Assembly: GCA_023150805.1 (NCBI GenBank)
Contig: JAKLKF010000004.1
Span: 51,869 to 115,868 of the forward strand
Length of the DNA stretch: 64,000 nucleotides
Direction of reading: 5' to 3'
Origin: Myxococcota bacterium
GTDB lineage: Bacteria > Myxococcota_A > UBA796 > UBA2385
Shown here: one piece after another, positions 1 to 9,290 of the stretch
How the letters are laid out: every line of letters begins with the position of its first letter
How positions within the stretch are numbered: the stretch's first letter is position 1
Program-made: the position numbers and the translations under genes
Notes under the pieces: generated by a model
What the model was told of the DNA's origin: nothing
What the model saw: the letters and a program-made list of their open reading frames with translations, nothing else
Databases searched by the model: none

Positions 1-756
1 CCGCCGGTCGTCGCCCGCCTGGGCCGGCTCAAGAACGGCCTGGTCCTGGTCGGCGGCCCGACCGGCTCGGGCAAGTCCACCACCCTGGCCGCGCTGATCG
101 ACGACATCAACCAGTCCAGCGCCCGCCACGTCATCACCCTGGAGGACCCGATCGAGGCGGTGCACGGCAACCGCCAGGGCCTGGTCAACCAGCGCGAGGT
201 CGGCACCCACACCCGCAGCTACCCGATGGCCCTGCGCGCCACGCTGCGCGAGGACCCCGACGTCATCCTGGTCGGCGAGCTGCGCGACCTGGACACCATC
301 GCCTTCGCCGTCTCGGCGGCCGAGACCGGCCACCTGGTCTTCGGCACCGTGCACACCGTCTCCGCCGACACCACGCTGGACCGCATCATCAACGTCTTCC
401 CCTCGACCCAGCAGGACCAGGTGCGATCGATGCTGGCCGGCAGCCTGCGCGCGGTGGTCTGCCAGTACCTGCTGCCGCGCGCCCAGGGCGAGGGGCGGGT
501 GCTGGCCTGCGAGGTGATGCTCAACAACGACGCCGTCGCCAACCTGATCCGCACCGGCAAGACCTTCCAGCTCCCCAGCGTCATCGCCACCCAGCGGGCG
601 GCGGGGATGCAGCTCATGGACGGCGAGCTGCTGCGCCTGGTGCGCGAGGGGACCGTCGGCGCCGAGGTCGCCTGGGTCAAGGCCCGCGACCGGCGCGAGT
701 TCGAGGCCCTGCTCGGCGGGCCGCCGACCGACCGCGGCCCCCTGGGGGGGAGCTAG
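1..756 (+). CDS. PilT/PilU-type pilus retraction ATPase (5' end outside window)
   Basis: This is the C-terminal 251 residues of a secretion ATPase that powers type IV pilus retraction at the inner-membrane base of the pilus. The frame is already open at base 1, so the N-terminal domain lies upstream. Visible motifs are Walker A GPTGSGKST (residues 19-27), the LEDPIE acidic box, the Walker B-like VILVGELRD and the His box GTVHT, all in family order. The next gene is a second, full-length PilT paralogue starting 3 bases later, an arrangement like the pilT/pilU pairs of other pilus systems. Which of the two is the main retraction motor cannot be told from sequence alone. The family assignment is very secure. 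Confidence 0.93.
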   Translation, partial: PPVVARLGRLKNGLVLVGGPTGSGKSTTLAALIDDINQSSARHVITLEDPIEAVHGNRQGLVNQREVGTHTRSYPMALRATLREDPDVILVGELRDLDTIAFAVSAAETGHLVFGTVHTVSADTTLDRIINVFPSTQQDQVRSMLAGSLRAVVCQYLLPRAQGEGRVLACEVMLNNDAVANLIRTGKTFQLPSVIATQRAAGMQLMDGELLRLVREGTVGAEVAWVKARDRREFEALLGGPPTDRGPLGGS

Positions 757-759
757 CCC

Positions 760-1844
<1,085 letters not shown>

Positions 1845-1848
<4 letters not shown>

Positions 1849-3974
1849 GGTCCGGGCCCTGGACCCGTGGCCAGGCCGACGACGGCCCCGGCCGCGACGT
1901 GCGCCTGGCCTGGCCCCGCCTGGTGCCCCGCTTCGAGGCGGTGTCCGACGGCCTGCGCAAGCTGGGCCACCCCATCGAGGCCGGCTGGCTGCTGGTGGCC
2001 CTGGTCGAGGCCGAGCTGCGCCGCGGTGGCGAGCTGGCCCCCGAGGCGCGCCGGCTGGCACTGCGCGCGGCGGAGCTCTTCGACGCCGGCCGGGCCCGCC
2101 TGCTGGCGGCGCGCCTGGCGGCCGCGGCGGGCGACGTGTCCGGCGCGGCCCGCCTGCTGCGCGAGGGGGGCGAGGAGGAGGCCGCGCGGGCCCTGCTGGA
2201 GGAGGCGCCCCGGCGTGTGCCGCTGGGCGACGCGATGGTGGGCGTGCGCGACCCGGGGCGGGCCGCGACCGAGCCGGCGATGGTCCGCCAGGGCGCCGCG
2301 GCGGCGCTGGCCCGGGTGGCCGCGCACGGGCGCCTGGACGTGGCGCGGGCGCTGGCGCTGGCCCTGGAGCTGCCGGAGCCGACCAGCCCGGCGCTGGCGG
2401 GCGCGCAGGCGCGGGTGCAGGAGGCCGAGGGCCTGGCCCGAAAGGGACGCCTGCTGGACGCCGCGAGCGCCTGGCGCGCCGCCGAGCAGCCCGAGCGGGC
2501 CCTGGCCGAGCTGTGCCGCGTGCCCCACGGCGACCCCGACTGGCGCGAGGCCTGTCGCCAGGCCGTCGAGCTGGCCGTGCAGCTCGACCACCTGGGCTTC
2601 GAGCTCGACCACCTGGTCGCGCCCTGGATCCGCAGCGGCCCCACCAGCCCGCGCGAGCGGGACGCCTTCGCCTCGCTGGCGGAGCTGTACCGCGACCACG
2701 CGCAGCCCGAGGCCGCCCGCGAGACCCTGGAGGCCGCCCTGCGGGCCTTCCCCGCGGACCCCGTCCTGGCCGCCGCCTGCGCGGCCCTGCCGCCGCGGCC
2801 CGCCCTGGCGCCCCGCACCTCGGCGCCGCTGCCGGACCTGCCGGACCTGCCGGACCTGCCGCCGCTGCCCCCTCCGCCGTCGGCCCGGGGCGCGTCCCCC
2901 TCGCCCCCCGGCCCCTCGCCCACCCCTCCCCGCCGCCCCCGCCCCGACGACGACGACGGCGCCACCATCGTCCCCGACTCGCTGGACAGCATCCTGCCCG
3001 CCGGGGACGGCGCCCGGGCGACGACGGCCCCCCAGGTGACCGCCTGGGGGCGCAGCCGCGTCGAGGCCGGGCCCCGTCGCTCGCAGGTGCCCCGCGCCGC
3101 GCGCCCGGGCGTGCCCGCGCCCACCGGCGACGCCCGGGTGGTCTTCGCGCCCGGCCAGGTGGTCGCCGAGCGCTACCGCATCGACGCCGAGCTGGGCGAG
3201 GGCGGCATGGGCACCGTCTTCCAGGCCTGGGATCTCGAGCTGCACGAGGCGGTGGCGCTCAAGGTGCTGACGGTGCCCGTGCACAGCGAGAAGCTGGTCG
3301 AGCGCTTCCGCCGCGAGCTGCGCCTGGCGCGCCGCCTCACCCACGACAACGTGGTGCGCGTCCACGACCTCGGCCTGTACCAGGGCTGGCGCTACATCAG
3401 CATGGAGCTGCTGTCCGGGGCCGACCTGTCCCATCGCCTGCGCAGCGGCCCGCCGCCCCTGGCCATGGCGGTGGACCTGGTGTGCCAGGCGGCCGAGGGG
3501 CTGTTCGCCGCCCACCAGCAGGGCGTCGTGCACCGCGACGTGAAGTCGGCCAACCTGTTCCTGACCGACGAGGGGCGGGTCAAGGTGATGGACTTCGGGC
3601 TGGCCGCCTCGCAGCAGGTCGAGGGCGCGCTCCGCATGACCCACGCGGGCACCGTCGCCGGCTCGCCGGCCTACATGGCGCCCGAGCAGGGCAGCAGCCT
3701 GGATCGGGCCACCGCGCAGAGCGACCAGTACAGCCTGGGCGTGGTGGCCTACGAGCTGCTGACCGGGGGCCTGCCCTTCGAGCACCCCGAGCTGCTGCCC
3801 CTGCTGCGGCTGCACGCCGAGGCCCCCGTGCCCTCGCTGCGCGGGCGGGACCCGGCGATCCCCGCCGCCCTGGAGGCCGCCGTGCTGCGCGCGCTGCAGA
3901 AGGCGCCCCAGGACCGCCACACCGACTGCCGGGCCTTCGCCCAGGCGCTGCGCGCCGCCGTGGTCCCCCGGTGA
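1845..3974 (+). CDS. Hanks-type Ser/Thr protein kinase with helical-repeat N-terminus
   Basis: This 709-residue protein starts at a GTG that overlaps the pilT stop (GTGA). Residues 1 to about 370 form an Ala/Leu/Arg/Glu-rich helical region resembling TPR-like repeats. A Pro-rich linker of about 70 residues with a DLPDLPDLP repeat follows, then a C-terminal kinase domain from about 443. The domain has a glycine loop GEGGMG, VAL-K lysine, catalytic HRDVKSAN (H563), DFG (D583) and APEQ. Putting the kinase at the C-terminus behind a repeat domain is unusual, since most bacterial Hanks kinases carry it first. No membrane segment is evident, so it is probably cytoplasmic. Coupling to pilT suggests a role in regulating motility (inference); the substrate is unknown. 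Confidence 0.9.
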
Positions 3975-5113
3975 CCGCAGCCTGCGCCCTGGCCGGCCGC
4001 TGCGGCGGCTGCCCGTGGATCGACCGCCCCCTGGAGGCGCAGCGCGCCCACCGGGTCGAGGCCCTCCGGCGCGCCTGGCAGCAGGCGGGCCTGGATCCCG
4101 CGGCCCTCGCCGCCCTCCCCCTCCACCCGGCCGGCGACCTGGGCCTGCGGGACCGGGCCGACCTGTCCCTGCGGCGCGACGGGGCAGCGCTCACCATCGG
4201 CCTGCGCAGCCTGGACGGCGCCGAGCTGGTCGACCTGCCGACCTGCCCGGTGCAGAGCCCCGCCCTGGCCGCCGCCTACGCCCACCTGCGCGCCGACCCG
4301 CCCCCCCTGCTGACGCGCGCGGGCCTGCGCCTGCGGGTGGGGCCCCAGGGCCAGCGCGGGCTGTGGCTGGACGCCGCCAACGCCGAGCTGAAGGCCCTGC
4401 TGGACGAGGGCGCGTGGCTGTCGCGGCTGCTCGACCAGGGCGTGGTGCTCGAGGCCGGACAGAAGCACAAGCGGGTGCTGCCGGGCGAGGCCGGCCGGCC
4501 GCGCCTGGGCCGGCCCGAGGTGGCGCCCTGGTCGCTCACCCGCCTGGGCGCGGGCACGACCCCGGTCTTCACGGCGGTGTCGGGCTTCACCCAGCCGGGC
4601 ATGGCGGCGAACCTGGTGCTGGTCGACGCGGTGCGGGGGGCGGCGAGGGCCAGCGGGGCCCGGCGCTGGCTGGAGCTGGGCGCGGGCGCCGGCAACCTGA
4701 CGCTGATGCTGGCCGGCGAGGGCTGGCAGGTGGCCGCCGTCGAGCTGGACCCGGTGGCGCGGCAGGGCCTGCTGGCCGGGGCGAGGGCCGCCGGCTGCGA
4801 GGATCGGATCCGCCTGGCCCGCGGCAACCTGCAGCGCGTGGACGAGGCGCTGGCCGCCGAAGCCGCCCAGGCCGAGGGGCTGCTGGTCGACCCGCCCCGC
4901 TCGGGCCTGGGCGCGCTGGTGCCGACCCTGGCCCTGCTGCCCGCCGACCGCCTGCCACCGGCGATCGTGCACGTCTCCTGCTGGACCGAGAGCTTCGCCG
5001 CCGACACCGCCCGCCTGCTGGACCTGGGCTACCTCCTGGAGCGGATCGAGGGCGTCGACCAGTTCCCGCACACGCCCCAGGCGGAGTGGGTGGCGCTGCT
5101 GCGCCGGGGGTGA
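3971..5113 (+). CDS. TrmA/RlmC/RlmD-family RNA (uracil-5-)-methyltransferase
   Basis: This 380-residue SAM-dependent methyltransferase of the m5U family acts on rRNA or tRNA. The GTG start overlaps the upstream stop (GTGA). Cys5, Cys11, Cys14 and a later Cys92 match the CxnCGGC...C pattern that holds a 4Fe-4S cluster in RlmD. A SAM-binding LELGAGAGNLTL lies near 233, followed by DPPRSGLG (D307) and the nucleophile motif VSCWTESFAADTARL (C337), with a C-terminal DQFPHTPQAEWVALL typical of the family. The N-terminal TRAM domain found in RlmD is absent, so the protein is shorter than RlmD. Whether its target is 23S rRNA or tRNA cannot be decided here. Confidence 0.9.
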   Translation: MTAACALAGRCGGCPWIDRPLEAQRAHRVEALRRAWQQAGLDPAALAALPLHPAGDLGLRDRADLSLRRDGAALTIGLRSLDGAELVDLPTCPVQSPALAAAYAHLRADPPPLLTRAGLRLRVGPQGQRGLWLDAANAELKALLDEGAWLSRLLDQGVVLEAGQKHKRVLPGEAGRPRLGRPEVAPWSLTRLGAGTTPVFTAVSGFTQPGMAANLVLVDAVRGAARASGARRWLELGAGAGNLTLMLAGEGWQVAAVELDPVARQGLLAGARAAGCEDRIRLARGNLQRVDEALAAEAAQAEGLLVDPPRSGLGALVPTLALLPADRLPPAIVHVSCWTESFAADTARLLDLGYLLERIEGVDQFPHTPQAEWVALLRRG

Positions 5114-5140
5114 ACGACGCGCGACCCGCGCCCACCGGGC

Positions 5141-5162
5141 TATCCTGACCGGAACCCCGGAG
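5141..5162 (+). promoter_or_regulatory. Short-leader promoter and ribosome binding site of the tldD-like gene
   Basis: A TATCCT hexamer (5141-5146) preceded by GGGC resembles a -10 element. A CCCCGGAGGCCCC ribosome binding segment follows immediately before the GTG at 5168. The same GGGCTATCCT plus CCCCGGAGGCCCCGTG arrangement recurs at 44064-44098 before another gene. No clear -35 box is visible. The promoter call rests on this recurrence, not on a full consensus. Confidence 0.4.
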
Positions 5163-5167
5163 GCCCC

Positions 5168-6728
5168 GTGTCGCGCTCGTCTCTCCCCTCGTGGTCCCGC
5201 CGCCGCGTGCTCCAGGCCGCCGGCACCGGCACGGCCATGGCCTCGATGCCCGCCTTCCTGGCCGCCTGCGGCCCCAAGCAGGCCGAGCCCGTCGCCCTGG
5301 CCGCCCCCACACCCGCGGGCCTGCCCGACGACCCCTTCCTGACCTGGTTCGGCATCGACGAGGCGACGATCCGCACCGTGATGGCCGAGCTGACGGCCCG
5401 GGGCGCGGACTGGGCCGACCTGTACTTCCAGCACGCCCGCACCACCAGCGCCTCGATGGAGGACGGCATCATCGGCGAGGCCAGCGCCCGCGTGGAGCAG
5501 GGCGTCGGCCTGCGCTGCGTGGTCGGCGACCAGGTCGGCTACGCCTTTACCGAGGACCTGTCGCTGCCGGCCATGCTGGGCGCCGCCCGCACCGCCGCCG
5601 CCATCGCCAAGGGGACCACCGCGGCCACCCCCGAGCACTACAGCCTGGGCAGCCTGGGCGGTCGCTACGCCCTGGCCGTGCCCTGGGACCAGGTCGGCAT
5701 CGGCGAGCGCCTGCCCATCCTGTCCCGGTGCGAGGCCCTGGTCCGCCAGAAGGAGGCGGCGACCCAGAAGGTCAGCGTCTCGTGGACGGACACCGACGAG
5801 CGGGTGCTCATCGCCGACCTGTCCGGTCGGGTCACCGTCGACCGCCGCCCGATGAGCCGGCTGTGGGTGAACGTGACGGCCAAGAAGGGCGACCAGGTCC
5901 AGTCCAACCGCAGCAACCTGGCCGGTCGCCGGGGGCTGGACTGGTACACCGAGGCGCGGCTGGACCAGGTCTGCCAGGAGGCGGTCGACCGCACGATGGT
6001 GCTGTTCGAGGCGCGGCGCCCGCCCGCCGGCGAGCTGCCGGTCGTCCTGGCGGCCGGCGCCAGCGGCATCCTGCTGCACGAGGCGATCGGACACGGGCTC
6101 GAGGCGGACTTCAACCGCAAGGGCACCAGCATCTACGCCGACCTGATGGGCAAGCAGATCGCCCCCGACTTCGTCACCATCGTGGACGATGGCACGCAGG
6201 ACGGCGAGCGCGGGGCGCTCAACGTCGACGACGAGGGCACCGAGGGCCAGCGCACCGTCCTGGTCGAGGGCGGCGTGCTGAAGAGCTACCTGCACGATCG
6301 CATCTCGGCCCGGCACTACGGCATCCCCTCGACCGGAAGCGGCCGGCGCGAGTCCTACAAGCAGGATGCGCTCGACCTACATGCTGGACGGACCGCACGA
6401 CAAGGACGAGATCATCGCCAGCGTCGACCGGGGCATCATCGCCGAGACCTTCACCAACGGCCAGGTGCAGATCGGCGCCGGCGACTTCACCTTCTACATC
6501 AAGAACGGTTGGCTCATCGAGGGCGGCAAGGTGACGGCCCCGATCAAGGACTGCAACATCATCGGAAACGGTCCCGACGCGCTGCGCAAGGTGACGATGG
6601 CGGCGGCGGACAGCAAGCTCGACACCGGCGGCTGGACCTGCGGCAAGGACGGGCAGGGCGTGCCCGTCAGCCAGGGCCTGCCCACCATCCTGGTCAGCGC
6701 CATGACCGTCGGAGGCACCCGTGGTTGA
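5168..6728 (+). pseudogene. tldD: Tat-exported TldD-like metalloprotease, interrupted by a frameshift
   Basis: TldD with TldE forms a zinc metalloprotease complex known for processing modified peptides and unfolded peptides. The GTG start gives a twin-arginine signal (SRRRVLQAAG) followed by a lipobox-like LAAC, so this form appears to be an exported lipoprotein, unlike cytoplasmic E. coli TldD. The zinc motif HEAIGH is intact (H304, H309). Near 6362-6366 the frame breaks: after STGSGRRESYKQ the conserved continuation MRSTYMLDGPHD is read in the other frame (6366-6728). Family members carry about five residues of PMPR type between these blocks, so a deletion of about 14 bases explains both the missing residues and the shift. 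It could be a true mutation or an assembly error. The intact partner follows. Confidence 0.85.
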
Positions 6729-8034
6729 CACCCTGCTCTCTCTCGCGGGCGCCGCGGTGGAGTCGGCGAAGGCGGCCGGCGCCGCCGAGGCCTGGGCCAG
6801 CACCAGCCGCAGCCGGCAGGTGGAGTTCAGCGTGCGCGACGGCGTGCTGGAGAAGGTCAGCGAGGCCACCAGCCAGAGCCTGTCCCTGCAGGTGTGGGTG
6901 GACGGTCGCTACTCCTCGACCAGCAGCACCGACCTGCGCCCCGAGGAGCTGGCCCGCCTCGCGCGGGAGGCCGTCGAGCTGACCCGGGCGCTCCAGCCCG
7001 ATCCGCACCGGCAGGTGCCCGACCCGGCCCTGTTCGCCGGCCGGGCCACGGTCGACCTGGACCTGGTGGACCCCACCGTCCAGGCGCTCACCCGCGAGCA
7101 GCGCGAGGCGCTGTGCCGGGAGCAGAACGAGGCGCTGGCCGGCCAGGACAAGGTGATCAGCGCCACCAGCGGCAGCACCGACGGCCACGGCGCCTCGGCC
7201 ATGGTGAGCAGCAACGGCTTCCAGGGCAGCCAGGAGAGCACCTGGCTGTGGATCGGCAGCGAGGTGACCCTGCAGGACGCCGTGGGCCGCCCCGAGGGCT
7301 GGATGTGGGCCGGCGGCCCGCACCGGGCGATGGTCCCCGCGCCCGCCCAGGTGGCGGCCGAGGCGATGAAGCGCGCGCGCGACCGCCTGGGCAGCCAGAA
7401 GGGCCCCACCACCCGCGGCCTGATGGTGGTCGAGCCCTCGGCGGCCGGGCGCCTGCTGCAGAGCCTGCTCGCCGCGGCGAACGCCGGCGCCGTCCAGCAG
7501 GGCCGCAGCTTCTGGGGCAGCCGCCTGGGCAAGAAGGCGGTCAGCGGCAAGCTCACCGTCACCGACGAGCCCCTGCTGCCCCGCGGGCTGGCCAGCCGCC
7601 TGTACGACGGCGAGGGCATCGCCGCGAAAGCCATGCCCCTCATCGAGGGCGGCGTCTTCAAGAACCTGTACGTCGACACCTACTACGGCCGCAAGCTCGG
7701 CATGGCGCCCACCACCGGCGGGCCCAGCAACCGCGTGGTCAAGCCCGGCAAGCGCGCCCTGGCGGCGATCATGAGCGATCTCGGCGAGGGCGTGCTGGTC
7801 ACCTCCTGGCTGGGGGGCAACGCCGACAGCACGACCGGCGACTTCTCGCTGGGCATGCGCGGCCACCACGTCACCAAGGGCCGGGCGGGACCGCCCATCG
7901 GCGAGATGAACGTCACCGGCAACCTGGTCGACCTGTTCAGCCGCCTGGTCGAGGTCGGCAACGACCCCTGGCCCTACAGCGCGCTGCGGGCGCCGACCCT
8001 GGTCTTCGAGGGGGTGGACTTCAGCGGGGCCTGA
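6721..8034 (+). CDS. tldE: TldE/PmbA-family partner protein
   Basis: This 437-residue TldE/PmbA homologue is the non-catalytic partner that completes the TldD active chamber. It starts at a GTG overlapping the last 8 bases of the tldD reading frame, so the two are translationally coupled. As expected for TldE it has no HExxxH motif. The family C-terminal block is recognisable in the TSWLGGNADSTTGDFSLGMRG segment, which lies late in the protein, with GPPIGEMNVTGNL after it. No signal peptide is seen, in contrast to the Tat signal on its partner, so either the pair acts in different compartments or TldE is exported with TldD. This mismatch is worth noting. Confidence 0.9.
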   Translation: MVDTLLSLAGAAVESAKAAGAAEAWASTSRSRQVEFSVRDGVLEKVSEATSQSLSLQVWVDGRYSSTSSTDLRPEELARLAREAVELTRALQPDPHRQVPDPALFAGRATVDLDLVDPTVQALTREQREALCREQNEALAGQDKVISATSGSTDGHGASAMVSSNGFQGSQESTWLWIGSEVTLQDAVGRPEGWMWAGGPHRAMVPAPAQVAAEAMKRARDRLGSQKGPTTRGLMVVEPSAAGRLLQSLLAAANAGAVQQGRSFWGSRLGKKAVSGKLTVTDEPLLPRGLASRLYDGEGIAAKAMPLIEGGVFKNLYVDTYYGRKLGMAPTTGGPSNRVVKPGKRALAAIMSDLGEGVLVTSWLGGNADSTTGDFSLGMRGHHVTKGRAGPPIGEMNVTGNLVDLFSRLVEVGNDPWPYSALRAPTLVFEGVDFSGA

Positions 8035-8052
8035 GGAGGGCGAGCGGGCCGC

Positions 8053-8090
8053 GCGACATCCTGCGACACCGCTCCACAGCTCGCGACACC
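8053..8090. repeat. 10-bp phased GCGACAYC direct repeats upstream of the prepilin gene
   Basis: GCGACATC (8053-8060), GCGACACC (8063-8070) and GCGACACC (8083-8090) lie exactly 10 or 20 bases apart, with a degenerate copy in the 8073 register. They sit 56-93 bases upstream of the prepilin start at 8146, on one face of the helix. Such phasing is typical of cooperative activator binding; no regulator can be named. Confidence 0.4.
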
Positions 8091-8145
8091 CCCCTCGCCG
8101 CGCCTGTTGCACCATGGTCGGGCACCCTCCTCCCGCGGAGCCGCC

Positions 8146-8583
8146 ATGGACCGGCGCGGCCTCACCCTCGTCGAGCTGCTGATCTCCCTCGCCCTGGCCG
8201 GCGTCCTGGCCGCGGTGGCGGCGCCGGCCTGGGAGGACGCGAAGCTGCGGGCCGAGCGGGCCGAGCTGCCCTCGCACCTCGACGGCATCGCCCGGGCCGA
8301 GCAGGCCCACCACCTGGCGACCGGACACTGGGTGCCGGCGGAGCGCTTCGCGCCGGACGCGCGGCCGGGGCGCAAGGCGCGGGAGTGGGCGGCCTCGGGC
8401 GGCTTCCAGGACCTGGGCTGGGCGCCCGAGGGGCCGGTGCGGGGCAGCTACGCCGTCTACGTGAGCGCCCGCGGCTTCGAGGCGCACGGCGTGAGCGACC
8501 TGGACGGGGACGGGGCCTGGAGCTGGTGGCGCGCGCAGGGCCAGGGGCCGGCGGAGACCCTGTCGGCGCCCGACGAGTACTGA
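8146..8583 (+). CDS. Type IV prepilin-like protein (minor pilin or pseudopilin)
   Basis: This 145-residue protein has a class III (prepilin) signal. A short basic leader MDRRG precedes the cleavage site, then LTLVELLISLALAGVLAAVAAPAW forms the conserved hydrophobic helix with Glu at mature position +5. The ATG at 8146 is chosen because it gives this short leader and has GGAG upstream; longer in-frame starts would bury the signal. The remainder is a small globular pseudopilin-like domain (SYAVYVSARGFEAHGVSDLDGDG) without a clear C-terminal disulfide loop. It stands alone, not beside other pilin genes, but about 6 kb from the pilT paralogues. The pilin family call is secure; the specific role is not. 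Confidence 0.85.
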   Translation: MDRRGLTLVELLISLALAGVLAAVAAPAWEDAKLRAERAELPSHLDGIARAEQAHHLATGHWVPAERFAPDARPGRKAREWAASGGFQDLGWAPEGPVRGSYAVYVSARGFEAHGVSDLDGDGAWSWWRAQGQGPAETLSAPDEY

Positions 8584-8586
8584 GCC

Positions 8587-8603
8587 AGCGGCGGGGTCCC
8601 GCT
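8587..8603. terminator. Possible hairpin between convergent genes
   Basis: AGCGG/CCGCT arms with a 7-base loop sit between the stop of the prepilin gene and the stop of the convergent lipoprotein gene. There is no T-run, so factor-independent termination is uncertain. Confidence 0.25.
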
Positions 8604-9264
8604 ACAGGTCGTCGATCTTGTCCTGGACCTGGACCTGGCTGGCGGTGCCGAACCAGGTCCAGGCGATGTCCATGCTGGCGCCGATGACGTAGGTCTTGGG
8701 CGGGGCGCGCTCGGCCCAGGTGTTGACCAGCTCGCCGGTGGGGTCGACGAGCACAGTGGACACGCCCCAGGCGCTGGCCCACCCCAGCGCGTCGGCGGTG
8801 TCGGCGGTCACGCCGTCCTCGTCGCGGCCGACCAGGGCGACGACGGTGGCGTCCTCGACCGCACCCAGCCAGGTGGTCATGTTGGTGAAGGCGGGGTCGT
8901 CCATGTGACCGACCACCAGCACGACGTTGCGTCCGTAGAGGGAGTGCAGGCGGAAGGGGCTGCCCGCCTGGTCGGTGGCCACCAGGTCGTAGGCGGTGTC
9001 GCCGGCGTCGTAGCCCGTGCCCTTGATGACGGGCCCGGTGCCGGTGTCGTCGGTGGTGCCGCCGTCGGTGGTGCCGCCGTCGGTGGTGCCGCCGTCGCTG
9101 CCGGTGCCGGTGTCGTCGGTGGTGCTGCCGCCGTCGCCGGTGGCCCCCCCGTCGCCGGTGGGCACGCCCATGTTGTTGTCGCCGCCGCCCTGGCCGAAGG
9201 GATCGTCCCCCTTGGTGCCACAGGCGAGCAGGGGGAGGAGCAGGAGGGGGAGGATGGTGCGCAT
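8602..9264 (-). CDS. Thioredoxin-fold (redoxin-like) lipoprotein without redox cysteines
   Basis: This 220-residue lipoprotein has a short signal ending in LLAC (Cys15). A long low-complexity spacer of Thr, Asp, Gly and Ser repeats follows (about residues 25-75, TDGGTTDGG type). The C-terminal domain, about 130 residues, reads like a redoxin: YDLVATDQAGSPFRL, YGRNVVLVVGH, VSTVLVDPTGELVNTW and APPKTYVIGASMDI match the strand/helix order of AhpC/TSA proteins. Where a peroxiredoxin or thioredoxin would have its active Cys, this protein has HMDDPAF. Apart from the lipidated residue there is no Cys, so a redox role is doubtful and a binding role is possible. The start ATG has a TACCTT element (9277-9272) close upstream. 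Confidence 0.65.
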   Translation of the reverse strand: MRTILPLLLLPLLACGTKGDDPFGQGGGDNNMGVPTGDGGATGDGGSTTDDTGTGSDGGTTDGGTTDGGTTDDTGTGPVIKGTGYDAGDTAYDLVATDQAGSPFRLHSLYGRNVVLVVGHMDDPAFTNMTTWLGAVEDATVVALVGRDEDGVTADTADALGWASAWGVSTVLVDPTGELVNTWAERAPPKTYVIGASMDIAWTWFGTASQVQVQDKIDDL

Positions 9265-9290
9265 GGGGCGGAAGGTAGCACGACCCGCGC

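Noticed and set aside
5168..6982. Single 604-residue protein read straight through the tldD frameshift
   Set aside because: After about residue 400 the straight frame is non-homologous Arg/Gly-rich text and runs into tldE, while the other frame carries the conserved TldD C-terminus.
8097..8111. Sigma54 promoter upstream of the prepilin gene
   Set aside because: TTGCA is present at 8107-8111 but the GG of the -24 element is missing at the right distance.
9050..9110. CRISPR-like or VNTR repeats
   Set aside because: These are in-frame codon repeats for the TDGG-type spacer, without unique spacers between repeats.
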